64,000 nt of DNA from Isochrysis galbana (Eukaryota > Haptophyta > Isochrysidales > Isochrysidaceae), in assembly GCA_018136815.1 (NCBI GenBank), contig CM030934.1, forward strand, positions 4,599,587-4,663,586, given 5' to 3'. A program made the translations under genes and the position numbers. Under the pieces are notes generated by a model. That model saw only the letters and a list, made by a program, of their open reading frames with translations. It was not told the DNA's origin and did not search any database. Shown one piece after another: positions 36,413 through 46,810 of this stretch (position 1 is the first letter of the stretch; each line of letters begins with the position of its first letter).

Positions 36413-39097
36413 CTACTTTGGAAACTCGATACCTTTGACAGACCGCAGCAACACGACGTTTTGGTCGGAGCAGCGCGTGGCCACCGCTACGCCGTGCGAG
36501 AGCTCCAGGTTATGCTGTGCTCCGATGAAGTCAGCAAAGAGAGAGCGCTCCATCCCTGCGTGCACACCCCACGTGCCTGGTCCCCACGGTGTGACAAGCT
36601 TGCCGTGGGGTTCAAATATGAAGCCGGGCACGCCACCCCATGCCCAAGGCGACTTGTTGAGAGCCTCGAGCACGACAGACGACCCTGCGTCTGCCTCGTT
36701 CCAGAAGCGACCAGCAGGAGTGCATGGGGCAGGCATCGAATTTCTAGTATCGGATGGGGACAGCGCACGCAGTGTCGCTGTATTGCCATCTACGAAGGCG
36801 GCAGACGCGGCACGCATACGCACTGGTGCGTCGGTGTGGTAGTTCACATTCACAAGCACGGGTTTTTTCGAGGCGTATGCTTGCAACACCTGGCGTGAGA
36901 GCACCTTCGAATTCGCAAAGCACAGGTAGTTCATAACTCGTAGGATTGCTCCCGGGTTCACATATTCATTCCGAGAAGGCAGCCACAGCTCGCGCGAGAA
37001 TGATTCACGCTCAGTTGTGGCGATCATCAACGCGATGTCTGAAGCCGAGCCCGAGTGCACGCTTTCTCCTGCTGCTCTTAGGCGTTGCGCCATACGGTCG
37101 GCGAGCGAAACGGTCTCAGGAGTCGGTGACGCGTAGAATAGCCGAGGCTCATATCCGACAATGCGCGACCCATGGCAAAAGCGAGTAAAGCCCATGGAAG
37201 GGTCATCAATGACGTGATTGTATCCGTAAGCAGACGGATCGTCCCAGCCCAAACTCATCGCTTCGATGTCGGCGTCCCTGTACAACGAAGCGAAAGGATT
37301 AGAGATGAAGAGAGTACTTGCAGACGAGACAAAGACAGCGAGTCCGGCCTCAAGTAGACCTCGCAGCAAGAGCCAGCGCATTTCGGCCACGCGCGCAGTG
37401 GGGTTGTCTGAGTGCGCAGGAAGGAGCGCAGAGACATCGATGACAGGAATAGTTCCTGTGTCGCCAAGAGCGTCGCTAAGGCCCGCGTCGGCAGCACCCA
37501 CGACAATATTGGTGACACCTGCATGCGCCGCCGACGCAAGCATCAGCCGCAGCGCTTCTGTGTCCGACAGCTCGGCTACTACGAACAGGATTTCTTCTCG
37601 CCCATTCGTCCGTTGGGCAACTCGCCTTGCGGCGGCGCACAAAGCGTCTCCACTCTTGCATTCCGCGACGGCTAGGTAGTGCAAGTTGACGCCAACTCCG
37701 TGGATAGATGGTAGCACAGGGCAGCCTTGGTTGAAAACGGCAATTGCGTTCCGAGTGTCGCCCCCTGAGACAAAGCCGTCGTTGATGGAGTGCAGAAAAT
37801 TCTTCTCGAGCTCTGGAGCGGGCACCACCGTCGTAGGTTCACCACTGAACACTTCCAGCCCTTGGGCCTGGCCCAGGTGCCAGCGGTTATAAACGGCATC
37901 CATCCGAGGTTGTTTGGGCTGGTGATAATTGGCGTGCACAACCACCGGTTTGTGCGTCGCCACTTGCGGCTCGATCCGCATGCGTCGGAAGACTGTTTTG
38001 GAGTTAGCGAAACACCAGTAATTTAGTGCGCGCTTCACAATCCCAGCAGCGTGATGGGCATCGCGAGCCGGTCGCGCAACCTCCTCGCCGAAGGCGGCCT
38101 GGTCCCATGTCTTTGGCTCATGTTCCATCCGATATGCAAGAATTGTCATCAGCCGCAATGACGCGTGCGTTGCTCGAGCATACCACAGACCGGAGTTCCA
38201 AGCGGTGATGCGCATTGCAGGGCGAAAGCGGCCAAAAGAGCCGAGGCTCGGATCGTCCAGCTCTTCCATCCAGCCATAAGCTGAGCCGTCGTCCCAGCCG
38301 TCAGTGGTGCCCTCGATGTCAGCGTCGCGCCACAAGAAGGCGAAGGGATTCTGAAGGTAAACCACGTCAATGTCTGACATCAGCACTGAGACGCCAACAG
38401 ACAGGAAAGCGCGCACAAACTTAAACTTTTGGGCTGAAATCTTGTGAGAACCCAGCGCCTTGTCAGGCCGCGCCCAGCACGCCACGCCCTTGCTCTTGAG
38501 CCACTGCGGGAGCTGGTCGTCGATTGCGACAATAAGCATGTTGCGTATTCCGGCGAGCCTGTTCGATTCTATCCACTTGTCAAGCTGCCCGCGCACGGCC
38601 GAATTCGCGACTCCAACGAGCACCTCTCGGTTCACAGCCGCTTCCTGTACAGCATCGCACAGCTCCTCATTGCCAGCGCAGTTAACGGGCCAGTCCTCGC
38701 TGTCAGCCTGCACGACCAAGTCTAGTCTACGCGATGGGAGAGTGCGCTCGTGCCGTGGCTCGCATTGCACGTCCTCCTCGCCATGCAAACGATATGGCGC
38801 CACTGCCTCAGGCCCAATGGCACCCGCTCCTCCCATCGGCACCGCCATCTTGACCTCATGGACGGTAGGGATGGCCGAGGCGACGATTGCAGCCGACGGT
38901 GGTGCCGATGACCACGCGCCCTGCGTGCTCTTGTGCTCCGGCTCGGGCGGCACGACCTCTCCACCAAGGAGTGAAGGGCGTGCTGGCAGCACGACGGTCC
39001 TCGGCGACGAGGGGAAGAAGAGCGTATGCGAGACCAGGAGAAAGAGGGCGGTGAAGACGAGGAGGAGGCAGGAGGACTTGCGGTAGAAGCCGGCCAT
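36413..39097 (-). CDS. Type II membrane glycosyltransferase with two nucleotide-diphospho-sugar transferase domains (GT77-like)
   Basis: Start at about 39097 (MAGFYRKSSCLLLVFTALFL), ~894 aa; an in-frame ATG at 39214 adds 39 Arg/Pro-rich residues. A short cytosolic N-terminus, one transmembrane helix and a stem indicate a Golgi type II enzyme. Domain 1 (about residues 120-395) has the DxD motif in VLMSDIDVVYLQNPF, then DADIEGTTDGWDDG and a conserved NSGLWYAR. This is the Nucleotid_trans/GT77 pattern of arabinosyl/xylosyl-type transferases. Domain 2 (about 500-790) repeats the plan with NPFASLYRDADIEAMSLGWD and DDPSMGFTRF. At its DxD position it reads FVSSASTLFIS, so it is probably non-catalytic. 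The donor sugar and acceptor are unknown. Divergent with the poly(A) polymerase gene. Confidence 0.85.
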   Translation of the reverse strand: MAGFYRKSSCLLLVFTALFLLVSHTLFFPSSPRTVVLPARPSLLGGEVVPPEPEHKSTQGAWSSAPPSAAIVASAIPTVHEVKMAVPMGGAGAIGPEAVAPYRLHGEEDVQCEPRHERTLPSRRLDLVVQADSEDWPVNCAGNEELCDAVQEAAVNREVLVGVANSAVRGQLDKWIESNRLAGIRNMLIVAIDDQLPQWLKSKGVACWARPDKALGSHKISAQKFKFVRAFLSVGVSVLMSDIDVVYLQNPFAFLWRDADIEGTTDGWDDGSAYGWMEELDDPSLGSFGRFRPAMRITAWNSGLWYARATHASLRLMTILAYRMEHEPKTWDQAAFGEEVARPARDAHHAAGIVKRALNYWCFANSKTVFRRMRIEPQVATHKPVVVHANYHQPKQPRMDAVYNRWHLGQAQGLEVFSGEPTTVVPAPELEKNFLHSINDGFVSGGDTRNAIAVFNQGCPVLPSIHGVGVNLHYLAVAECKSGDALCAAARRVAQRTNGREEILFVVAELSDTEALRLMLASAAHAGVTNIVVGAADAGLSDALGDTGTIPVIDVSALLPAHSDNPTARVAEMRWLLLRGLLEAGLAVFVSSASTLFISNPFASLYRDADIEAMSLGWDDPSAYGYNHVIDDPSMGFTRFCHGSRIVGYEPRLFYASPTPETVSLADRMAQRLRAAGESVHSGSASDIALMIATTERESFSRELWLPSRNEYVNPGAILRVMNYLCFANSKVLSRQVLQAYASKKPVLVNVNYHTDAPVRMRAASAAFVDGNTATLRALSPSDTRNSMPAPCTPAGRFWNEADAGSSVVLEALNKSPWAWGGVPGFIFEPHGKLVTPWGPGTWGVHAGMERSLFADFIGAQHNLELSHGVAVATRCSDQNVVLLRSVKGIEFPK

Positions 39098-40178
<1,081 letters not shown>

Positions 40179-42128
40179 ATGGCTGGCGCTCAAGAGGGCG
40201 AGTCGGCGCTCGAGTTCATTGAGCTCGTCGCGGACGAGGAGGGCGTAGGGCCGACGACTGCGGACGGCCAGCCGGGCCCAAGCGGCGCGGAGCACTGGAG
40301 CACGACGCGTCGTTTCCATAGCACGGCGAGCCTTGAGCTTGCCTTACATGAGGAGCTTATCGACTTTGCAGAGGCCTACCGCCCAACGCGTGCTGAGCAT
40401 GCGGCGCGTGTCGATGCGATCGAGCGGCTGCGCGGACTTCTCGCTGGTCTGCCCTCATTTGCATCTGCGACGGTGCATTCTTTTGGCTCCTTCTCCACAG
40501 GAATCTACCTGCCGACCTCTGACATCGACCTCGTGGTGCTAGACTCGGGTAGATTAGACAAAGCCGATCAAGTAGCCGGCCTTCATGAAATTGAAGCTGC
40601 TTTGCATTCGGCTCCGTGGCGCGCAGAGGACATCGAAGTCATTGGCACCGCCAAGGTGCCCATCGTCCGATACATGGATGTGGAGAGCGAGCTTGCAGTT
40701 GACGTATGCATGGAGACTCGCGACGGGCTCCGCAGCTCAGCTCTGGCACGCAAGGCTGCTGAGCGGTTCCCTGCATTCAGATACCTGGTACTCGTGCTCA
40801 AGCGCTGGCTTATCTCACGAGGTCTCAATGACACTTTCACGGGCGGGATCGGCTCCTTTCTCCTCTCACTGCTTGTCATTGCCTCGTTGCAGCAGCCTCC
40901 ACTCCAGGAACCCCCGCTGCCCAACACCGAACACAACCTCGGCCGTTGCCTGTTGCACTTTTTTGAGCTATATGGCATGCGACTGAACACCACAGCTGTT
41001 GGCGTTCGGGTCGCCGATGGCGGCCGCTTCTTCAACAAGGAGCAGCGCGGCTGGTTAGATGAGGATCGGCCATGGCTATTGTCCGTCGAAAATCCCATCG
41101 ACTCCACACACGATGTTGGTGCTAACGCTTACAATTTCCGGTCAGTGCGCCGCGCTTGCGCATTCGCATATTGCGCGATCTTGGCCGCGGGCGCACGTCA
41201 ACAGAGAGGAGACGATGTGGATCGTGTCGTTGGGCGCCACGGCACAGCACGCGGATTTGTGCCCTGGCATGAAGGGTCTTCAAGCAGAAGCAAGGCCGAG
41301 GTACAGACACGACTGTGTCTGCTGTCGTCCTTCCTGGATATTGAGGATGAGATGGGTAGACGTTTTGAAATCCATGCCGCGGAGGCGGATGAGCCGCTCA
41401 CCCGCTTCCCGGCGAACGAGGATGAGTCCGTCCAACGTCGCTTCACGGAAAACAGTGAAGACGAGAGCCAAATGGAGAGCCTTTCTTCAACACCACAGAG
41501 TGAGAAGCGACCGCTGCACGAGGATGACTTGGACGAAGATGACGGCGACAAATCGGAAGGTGAAACTCTGGAAGAGAGCTTGTCCAGACTTTCTGAGCTG
41601 AGCGACTCTTGTGGTGAAGACGGTAGTGACACGGAGGTGAGCGTTGGCAGTTTATCTCGCTCTGCGCCGAAAGTGGTCTCTCGTAAAGCGTCGATGGGCA
41701 AATCGCCACCTCATGAGCGACAGCGCCTCTCAGCCACGGCAAAGGAACGAACAAAGAGGAAGAATGGCATCGGGCCGGTGCGTGCTATTCGGAAAAAGGC
41801 CAGCGCATTGCTGAAAGTTAGCTCAGGTGGCGCTTCCAAGAAGAGGGCGGACAAAGAGCTTTCGACCGGTGCTCGTTCGTTGAGCGCCACCGCCTCAAGG
41901 AATCCTACGAGCAAAACAAAAGTAACGCCTCGAGGCGAGGATGTCGTGCTTAAAAAAGCCAGCCCCTCACAAAGAAAGAGAAAATTGGGAAATTTGAGTT
42001 CAAACAGCGACCCGTCGAGAACCTCCGGAAGGAAACAGATCACTCCATCGTCGAGAAAGCGTACTCAAAACCAATTGAAGGGTGTCACGAAACGTGTGGG
42101 TCAACGACTTCCCACGCAATCTAAGTGA
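40179..42128 (+). CDS. Non-canonical poly(A) polymerase / nucleotidyltransferase (TRF4/PAPD5-like)
   Basis: A 649-aa intronless product. The nucleotidyltransferase core has SFGSFSTGIYLPTSDIDLVV: GS at 103-104, catalytic D115 and D117. The third catalytic Asp is in SELAVDVCME (about D175). The PAP-associated region shows FTGGIGSFLLSLLVIASLQ and the DVGANAYNFRSVRRAC nucleotide/RNA motif typical of the TRF4/5-PAPD5/7 group. From about residue 390 the chain is acidic, then Ser/Lys/Arg-rich and disordered (e.g. DEDDGDKSEGE; basic C-terminus), with candidate nuclear localisation signals. Expected role: oligoadenylation of RNAs for nuclear exosome decay (TRAMP-like). The ortholog within the group is not certain. 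Confidence 0.88.
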   Translation: MAGAQEGESALEFIELVADEEGVGPTTADGQPGPSGAEHWSTTRRFHSTASLELALHEELIDFAEAYRPTRAEHAARVDAIERLRGLLAGLPSFASATVHSFGSFSTGIYLPTSDIDLVVLDSGRLDKADQVAGLHEIEAALHSAPWRAEDIEVIGTAKVPIVRYMDVESELAVDVCMETRDGLRSSALARKAAERFPAFRYLVLVLKRWLISRGLNDTFTGGIGSFLLSLLVIASLQQPPLQEPPLPNTEHNLGRCLLHFFELYGMRLNTTAVGVRVADGGRFFNKEQRGWLDEDRPWLLSVENPIDSTHDVGANAYNFRSVRRACAFAYCAILAAGARQQRGDDVDRVVGRHGTARGFVPWHEGSSSRSKAEVQTRLCLLSSFLDIEDEMGRRFEIHAAEADEPLTRFPANEDESVQRRFTENSEDESQMESLSSTPQSEKRPLHEDDLDEDDGDKSEGETLEESLSRLSELSDSCGEDGSDTEVSVGSLSRSAPKVVSRKASMGKSPPHERQRLSATAKERTKRKNGIGPVRAIRKKASALLKVSSGGASKKRADKELSTGARSLSATASRNPTSKTKVTPRGEDVVLKKASPSQRKRKLGNLSSNSDPSRTSGRKQITPSSRKRTQNQLKGVTKRVGQRLPTQSK

Positions 42129-43561
42129 GCAAATTGCCGGGTTCGTAGTGTGATCGCAATTCAAGTCGCCACGATTTCTAAAACCTTGCGTAGCCAGATC
42201 CAAGAGGTCTTTCGTCATTTAATGGCCATTTTAACACTCAAAATCAAATGAGGAGTTCAAGGTCAAATGAGGTCTAACGCTTCATTAACGTCGTTCAAGC
42301 CGTGGATACCTATGCGTGTGTCATAGAATGGTGACATTACTATGTGTGTGGAGCAGCTGGAAGCTCAAGCGCACGTTGGCCATATGGATACCGTATGCCT
42401 ACAAATATGCGCGATCGCACCCACATGCCATGTGTCCAAAAACGTTAGGACGATCCCTTGCTGTCTGTGGCGACCATACGCCTTATATTATTGCGCCTCT
42501 TGCATTAGTCGATGCTAGTGAAAATAACCTGAAATTCGGGGCTAGCGCCTATATGTATATACACGCAATCATGTATATTGATTTAAGGGCTGCCAGCTGT
42601 CGGCGCGCCGCATGCGCGTGCTAGGCGCGTAGGCGAACAGGCTGTCTTTTTTTTTTGTTTGCGGGTCCTCCTAGATTCGGATTCAATGCCCGAAATATAT
42701 CCAGTCTTTCGAAAATTCTGGTTGTGGATGGGTACCATGACAGGTGCCATGAGTCCTCGCGGTACCGGCCCACACAACCTGCGCCAGGCCAGCTTGGACA
42801 GCTTGCTGTGGGTTATATGTTTGAAGCGGGGCGCAAGCAAGATATTGCTCAGGCGCTGCGGGTCAATGGCTCCACCGAGCTTGCGACACTGCAGGAAGCC
42901 GAGGTCGGATTCGGCACTCCTTGCGACCCTCATGCTCCAACTAATGCTGCCCCAGCTGCCACCTGCTCAACTCACCGCTTCGCCACCTCTGCCCTCATAC
43001 GCCGCATGGGCGCCCAAGAGAATTAAGGCGGAAGGGGAAATCCCGATCAAGGTCAACCACAACCAGAGGGTGTTGTGACACCCTGTGTCACTATTTCTGC
43101 CCGGAAGCGACCGAAGTACTCACGCGCCAAGCATGTGACATGTGAGTCTCTTGGGCACGTGTGAGGGCGCGGGGTACGCACGGATTGAGCGAGGGCAATC
43201 TCATCGTTCAATAATACATTGATCGGAGGCTTCGTGCTGTCGAGATATCGTCCAATGAAGACATGTGAATGGTAAAGAATCAAAATGAAATTCCCAACAC
43301 CCAATGACCGCGTTGCTGCCAACATGCGCACGAATCATTGATGCATCCTGGATCATGCGCAGGCACAATTTGCTCTTCTCAAGGAATATGAACCATGAGT
43401 TCAGCATTGGCCCAATTCCAAGAGTTTCACAGGATGTCGACGCCACCTGATTCTCTTTCATTCACCTTCAATGAATTTTGATGGAAGCTTACTGAAAATC
43501 AGCTTCCGTGAACGAGCATGGACATGTACATCACATGCTACATGGAGCGCAACAAAGAGCT
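42129..43561. other. Intergenic, no convincing gene
   Basis: Overlapping ORFs at 42655-43078 in two frames have no clear winner and no motif. A T-run occurs at 42648-42656. The right end is probably the 3' UTR of the gene at 43562. Confidence 0.35.
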
Positions 43562-44110
43562 TCAAAAGATATCCATCCCATCGCGGTGCATTACATTAAT
43601 GGCGGCGATCTGCGGGATCCTCGCGCGCAGGTACCTCGTGACTCTGTCTAGGAGCCCTTCGACATTTGAAAAAGCTGGTTTCAGCTTGATCACAATTGTG
43701 CCTCCCTCATTGACCTTCACAGATTCGAACATTCCCTCAATAGTCCCGTACTCTGTGGCGGACTGCGTCGCCACAAAATTGAAGACCTGCCTGGCGTAGG
43801 TAGACTGAACGAAATCCGTCAGGACCTGTGCCACACTTGGCACATTCAGTGGAAGGGGTGGGAATGCCTGCGACTGCTGCACCTGTGCCTGCGGCTGTGG
43901 GGTGGAACTCTGCTGCTGCCGGTACATTGCAATGGCGCGTGCCTCTCTCTCCTTCCACCAGAGGTCGTATGCGTTCCCGTCTGAGGCTTGAATGGCTCGA
44001 ATGTCGACACGGAAGTGTGTAGACACTGCAATGCAGACCGGGCGCTGCGGCGAGCCGTGCCAATGGACGAGAGCTGGGAGGACAACGATGACGGCGAGAG
44101 CGGTCATCAT
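43562..44110 (-). CDS. Small membrane-anchored or secreted protein of unknown function
   Basis: The start at ATG 44110 (182 aa) begins MMTALAVIVVLPALVHWHG, a good signal anchor/peptide. The frame stays open to 44272 with less convincing sequence. Next is a charged region (DLWWKEREARAIAMYRQQQ), a Gln/Pro-rich linker (PQPQAQVQQSQAFPPLPL), and an amphipathic/beta C-terminal part. That part includes VAQVLTDFVQSTYARQVFNF, TIVIKLKPAFSNVEGLL and YLRARIPQIAAINVMH. The even composition of the C-terminal 110 residues argues for a real folded domain. I do not recognise the family. A spliced upstream exon is possible. Confidence 0.5.
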   Translation of the reverse strand: MMTALAVIVVLPALVHWHGSPQRPVCIAVSTHFRVDIRAIQASDGNAYDLWWKEREARAIAMYRQQQSSTPQPQAQVQQSQAFPPLPLNVPSVAQVLTDFVQSTYARQVFNFVATQSATEYGTIEGMFESVKVNEGGTIVIKLKPAFSNVEGLLDRVTRYLRARIPQIAAINVMHRDGMDIF

Positions 44111-44408
44111 CTCGCCTGATCGGCCTTTTTTTTGTATGGCCAACATGTGTTCATTAGCCATCGTCGGAGGAGACCATGGACGGGCTTTTGGCGCCAGCCG
44201 GCGGCCAGTAGCAGTAGAGTACATAGGTGGTTGGGAACTGGCACTGGGCACCAGCGGATGCCACTCTGCCACCCCCGCAGGCGGCCGCCAGGCGGGGACG
44301 CCGACATCGGCGGCCGCAAGGGCTGAGGCGACTACCCTCTACCCTCCCCCTCGCCCCCTCCGCTCGCCATGGCCGGGGAGGGGGGGGGGGGGGGCAAAAT
44401 GCAAAATG
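44111..44408. other. Upstream region of the 44-kb minus-strand gene
   Basis: Includes a G-run at 44376-44393 (C-rich on the coding strand). No separate gene. Confidence 0.3.
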
Positions 44409-44632
44409 TAGGGCGTAGGGCGTAGGGCGGTTAGACAGCTATTTTACCTTTTAACTTCTAAGGGTGAAAATTGATCAAGTCAAGGTTGAGGATTCATCAC
44501 GAGATTTTTGGATATACTGACTGGATAGGTGTAACTAAAACTACTAGCACACTAGACACTAGCACATATCCGGTGCTCCGGTGCCCTTTGGGCCCCAGAC
44601 CCCCTACCCCTACGCCCTACGCCCTACGGTAG
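44409..44632. repeat. Fold-back element with 20-bp inverted repeats carrying family C copy 4
   Basis: GTAGGGCGTAGGGCGTAGGG near 44410-44429 is matched by its reverse complement near 44607-44630. Between them is the family C core in reverse (TTTTAACTTCTAAGGGTGAA at about 44449-44468). The arms consist of a GTAGGGC heptamer repeat. It could be a MITE/fold-back element; no clear TSD was found. Confidence 0.5.
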
Positions 44633-45569
44633 CCCCAAAGCCCACAGCGATGCGTAATAGTAACAAGAACAAGAAACAGAAAACGCACAAACAGTGTAGG
44701 GCCAGAAATCACTATCACGGAGGGCCGACGTCTAACGCGAGCGCGGGCGAGCGCGTCTGGCCGCTAATCGACGAGTGACGAGTCTCCGGTGCAGCGCTGT
44801 CATGGATGTCCCGCCGTCCTCTCCTGTATTTACTTTCTAAGTCTCGTGAGGTCTCTCTCTTCACGTGAGGAGAGTCGACGGGCCCCCTCTCTTCTTTTTC
44901 TCTTTTCCCTTTTCCCCCCTCCTCACGCGCCCACTCTGTTTACTGTTTACGTTAGTTTCCTACGTGCCTACGTGTGTTACCGTGAGCGTCCGTGAGTGTG
45001 CGTGAGACAGTGGTGTTCAGGGTTTGCGTAGAAAGAATTTTATCCGGTTCCGGTTCTACGACGAAGAGAGCGCGAGCGATGGCGTCGCTCCTCTCTCCCT
45101 CTCGGCCGCCCTAGTCACCGCGATGGTGTCAGGGCGTTATGCGGAACTGCTGCACGGGATGGGATGGGTCCCACTGGACCCATCTATCCCACCGGACCGC
45201 GCCCGCTCGCCGCATCTGCGTGTGCTCGTTGAGCCACTGCAGCCGGAAACCTTCCCCTCCTCGCTCAGCCGCATGGCTGCAGCGATGGAGTAAGGTTGGG
45301 GGGGGGGCATGTGGAGAGGCCCATGGCCTTCTCCATGGCCCCACTGAGTGGGTCACTCCCATCTGGGTCTGCCCCCTTCATAGCTCCATTGGCCATTGGG
45401 CCACCCCTTGTTTGGGCTGACCCCACCTCCACCTCCCATCCTCTCGCCTCTCGCGACTCACGAATTTGTGTCGCGACTCGCAGGGCGTTTCGGACTGATT
45501 CGTAAACGAGTGTGCATGGCTCTCGCTTCCCTCGTTACCTCCCCTCACCCACATTAAGAATTTTTCTTT
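44633..45569. other. Intergenic with a weak ORF
   Basis: A plus ORF at 45024-45293 (89 aa, containing GRYAELLHGMGWVPLDPSI) follows C/T-rich leader-like DNA. No domain and no clear coding bias. It may be a transposon 5' end like those at 9204 and 25315. Confidence 0.25.
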
Positions 45570-45800
45570 TGTATTCAGGCCTTTCTTTTGACATGAATAC
45601 TTCGGCATGAGCACGAGCGCCTTCTTCGTTATATGCCGTCTTCTATGTTCGTCGTGGTCGCGCAAGGCGGGCAGATTCGGATTCTCCCTGGGCTCAAGTC
45701 CTGGTTCGCGGTTCGCCAATTTTCGTCTCGAAATTCGAAGATTTAAGATTTATATGTTTACCGTTACGGCAATTGTCCACTCGTTTAAGGTAAGAAATGG
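45570..45800 (+). repeat. Dispersed repeat family B, copy 3
   Basis: Blocks CATGAATACTTCGGCATGAG, CAGATTCGGATTCTCCCTGG, GCTCAAGTCC, TCTCGAAATTCGAAG and CTCGTTTAAGGTAAGAAAT follow the order of the 7970-8175 copy. Confidence 0.5.
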
Positions 45801-46810
45801 AGGTGGGCATGCAACGCGTGCACCGCCACCGCACACCCACCGGCCGAGACCGCTCCTATAACCTATAAATATTACTGAACGCCACCTTACATCGTTGCGG
45901 CAGCTCGCAGCATGACCACATTTATGCCACACACTGCCGCACACTCCTGCCTCCCCCCTCCACAAACCATGCACGATGCCACGGTGTCGCTCAAGACAGC
46001 GAACACAAACGCAGGCCCGAGGTCCGAAGCGTCCATGAATCCGGCATGCCACTAGCCATATGCAAAGAGCTTGCGCAGGGACTGACAAAAGAAGCAGCAA
46101 AGCAACATGTGAGCAGGACAAAGTTGGATCGGCGTCTTGCTGTATCATGCGAGGTGAGAATATTGAGGTGATCGAAGGTATTGGACAGCTAGAAGGAGCC
46201 TACACAAAAAGCAAAGCCACAGAGTGTATGAGACTGATTGTGAACCCTCTTCCGACACAATGGCCTGCAGTGAGATATCTCTCCGAGGGCGCGAGAGTGT
46301 AAAACTTGCATCATTAACACCGTTTGCGCATGGCAGCTTAGAGGCGAGATCAAAGATTTTGGCAAATAACATGCATAACCCGCCTTTGTAGATGTAGAGC
46401 GGCTGACCCGCTGCAAGCGAGGACACGGTGGCGCAAGTACGATGGTCGCCATTGTCATGATCTCCGCGACCATAGCATGGTTCATGTCACTGATTGCATA
46501 TGTACAGCAATGAGAAGTCGTATTGAGGACTAGAGCGACTTCACCTTGTCTCGCACAAGCAATTGTGTGGCCGCGCCGCCAAGCTGCCGCTGTGTTGCCT
46601 GGCTGTTTGGAGCGATATGAGCGGGCTGTGAGCATTTCTGACTGTCGTCGGCTCCGATGACGGTCACCGTGCGCGCTGCAGTCATCTCTGCAAGAGGCAC
46701 GTGCCATAACGCGGCTATCCACTACTCTAAGAGGGCAAACAGCCTCACAAGGCCACTCGAAGGTTGTTTGGGAATCGTTTGGGCTCAAGCTAGTCGGAGT
46801 GTAGACGGCC
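45801..46810. other. Intergenic, no gene seen
   Basis: A long minus ORF through 46189-46810 overlaps the 3' end of the RCC1 gene in another frame and lacks motifs. A direct repeat CCTCACAAGGCCACTC near 46742 and 46810 flanks similar ~70-bp segments, one of which contains the RCC1 stop region. Confidence 0.4.

Noticed and set aside
36393-38725. Several plus-strand ORFs of 60-190 codons inside the glycosyltransferase gene
   Set aside because: Antisense shadows of a long, high-GC gene; no domains and irregular composition.
42655-43078. Two overlapping plus ORFs (123 and 139 codons)
   Set aside because: Neither frame has recognisable domains or a clear coding advantage; left as intergenic.
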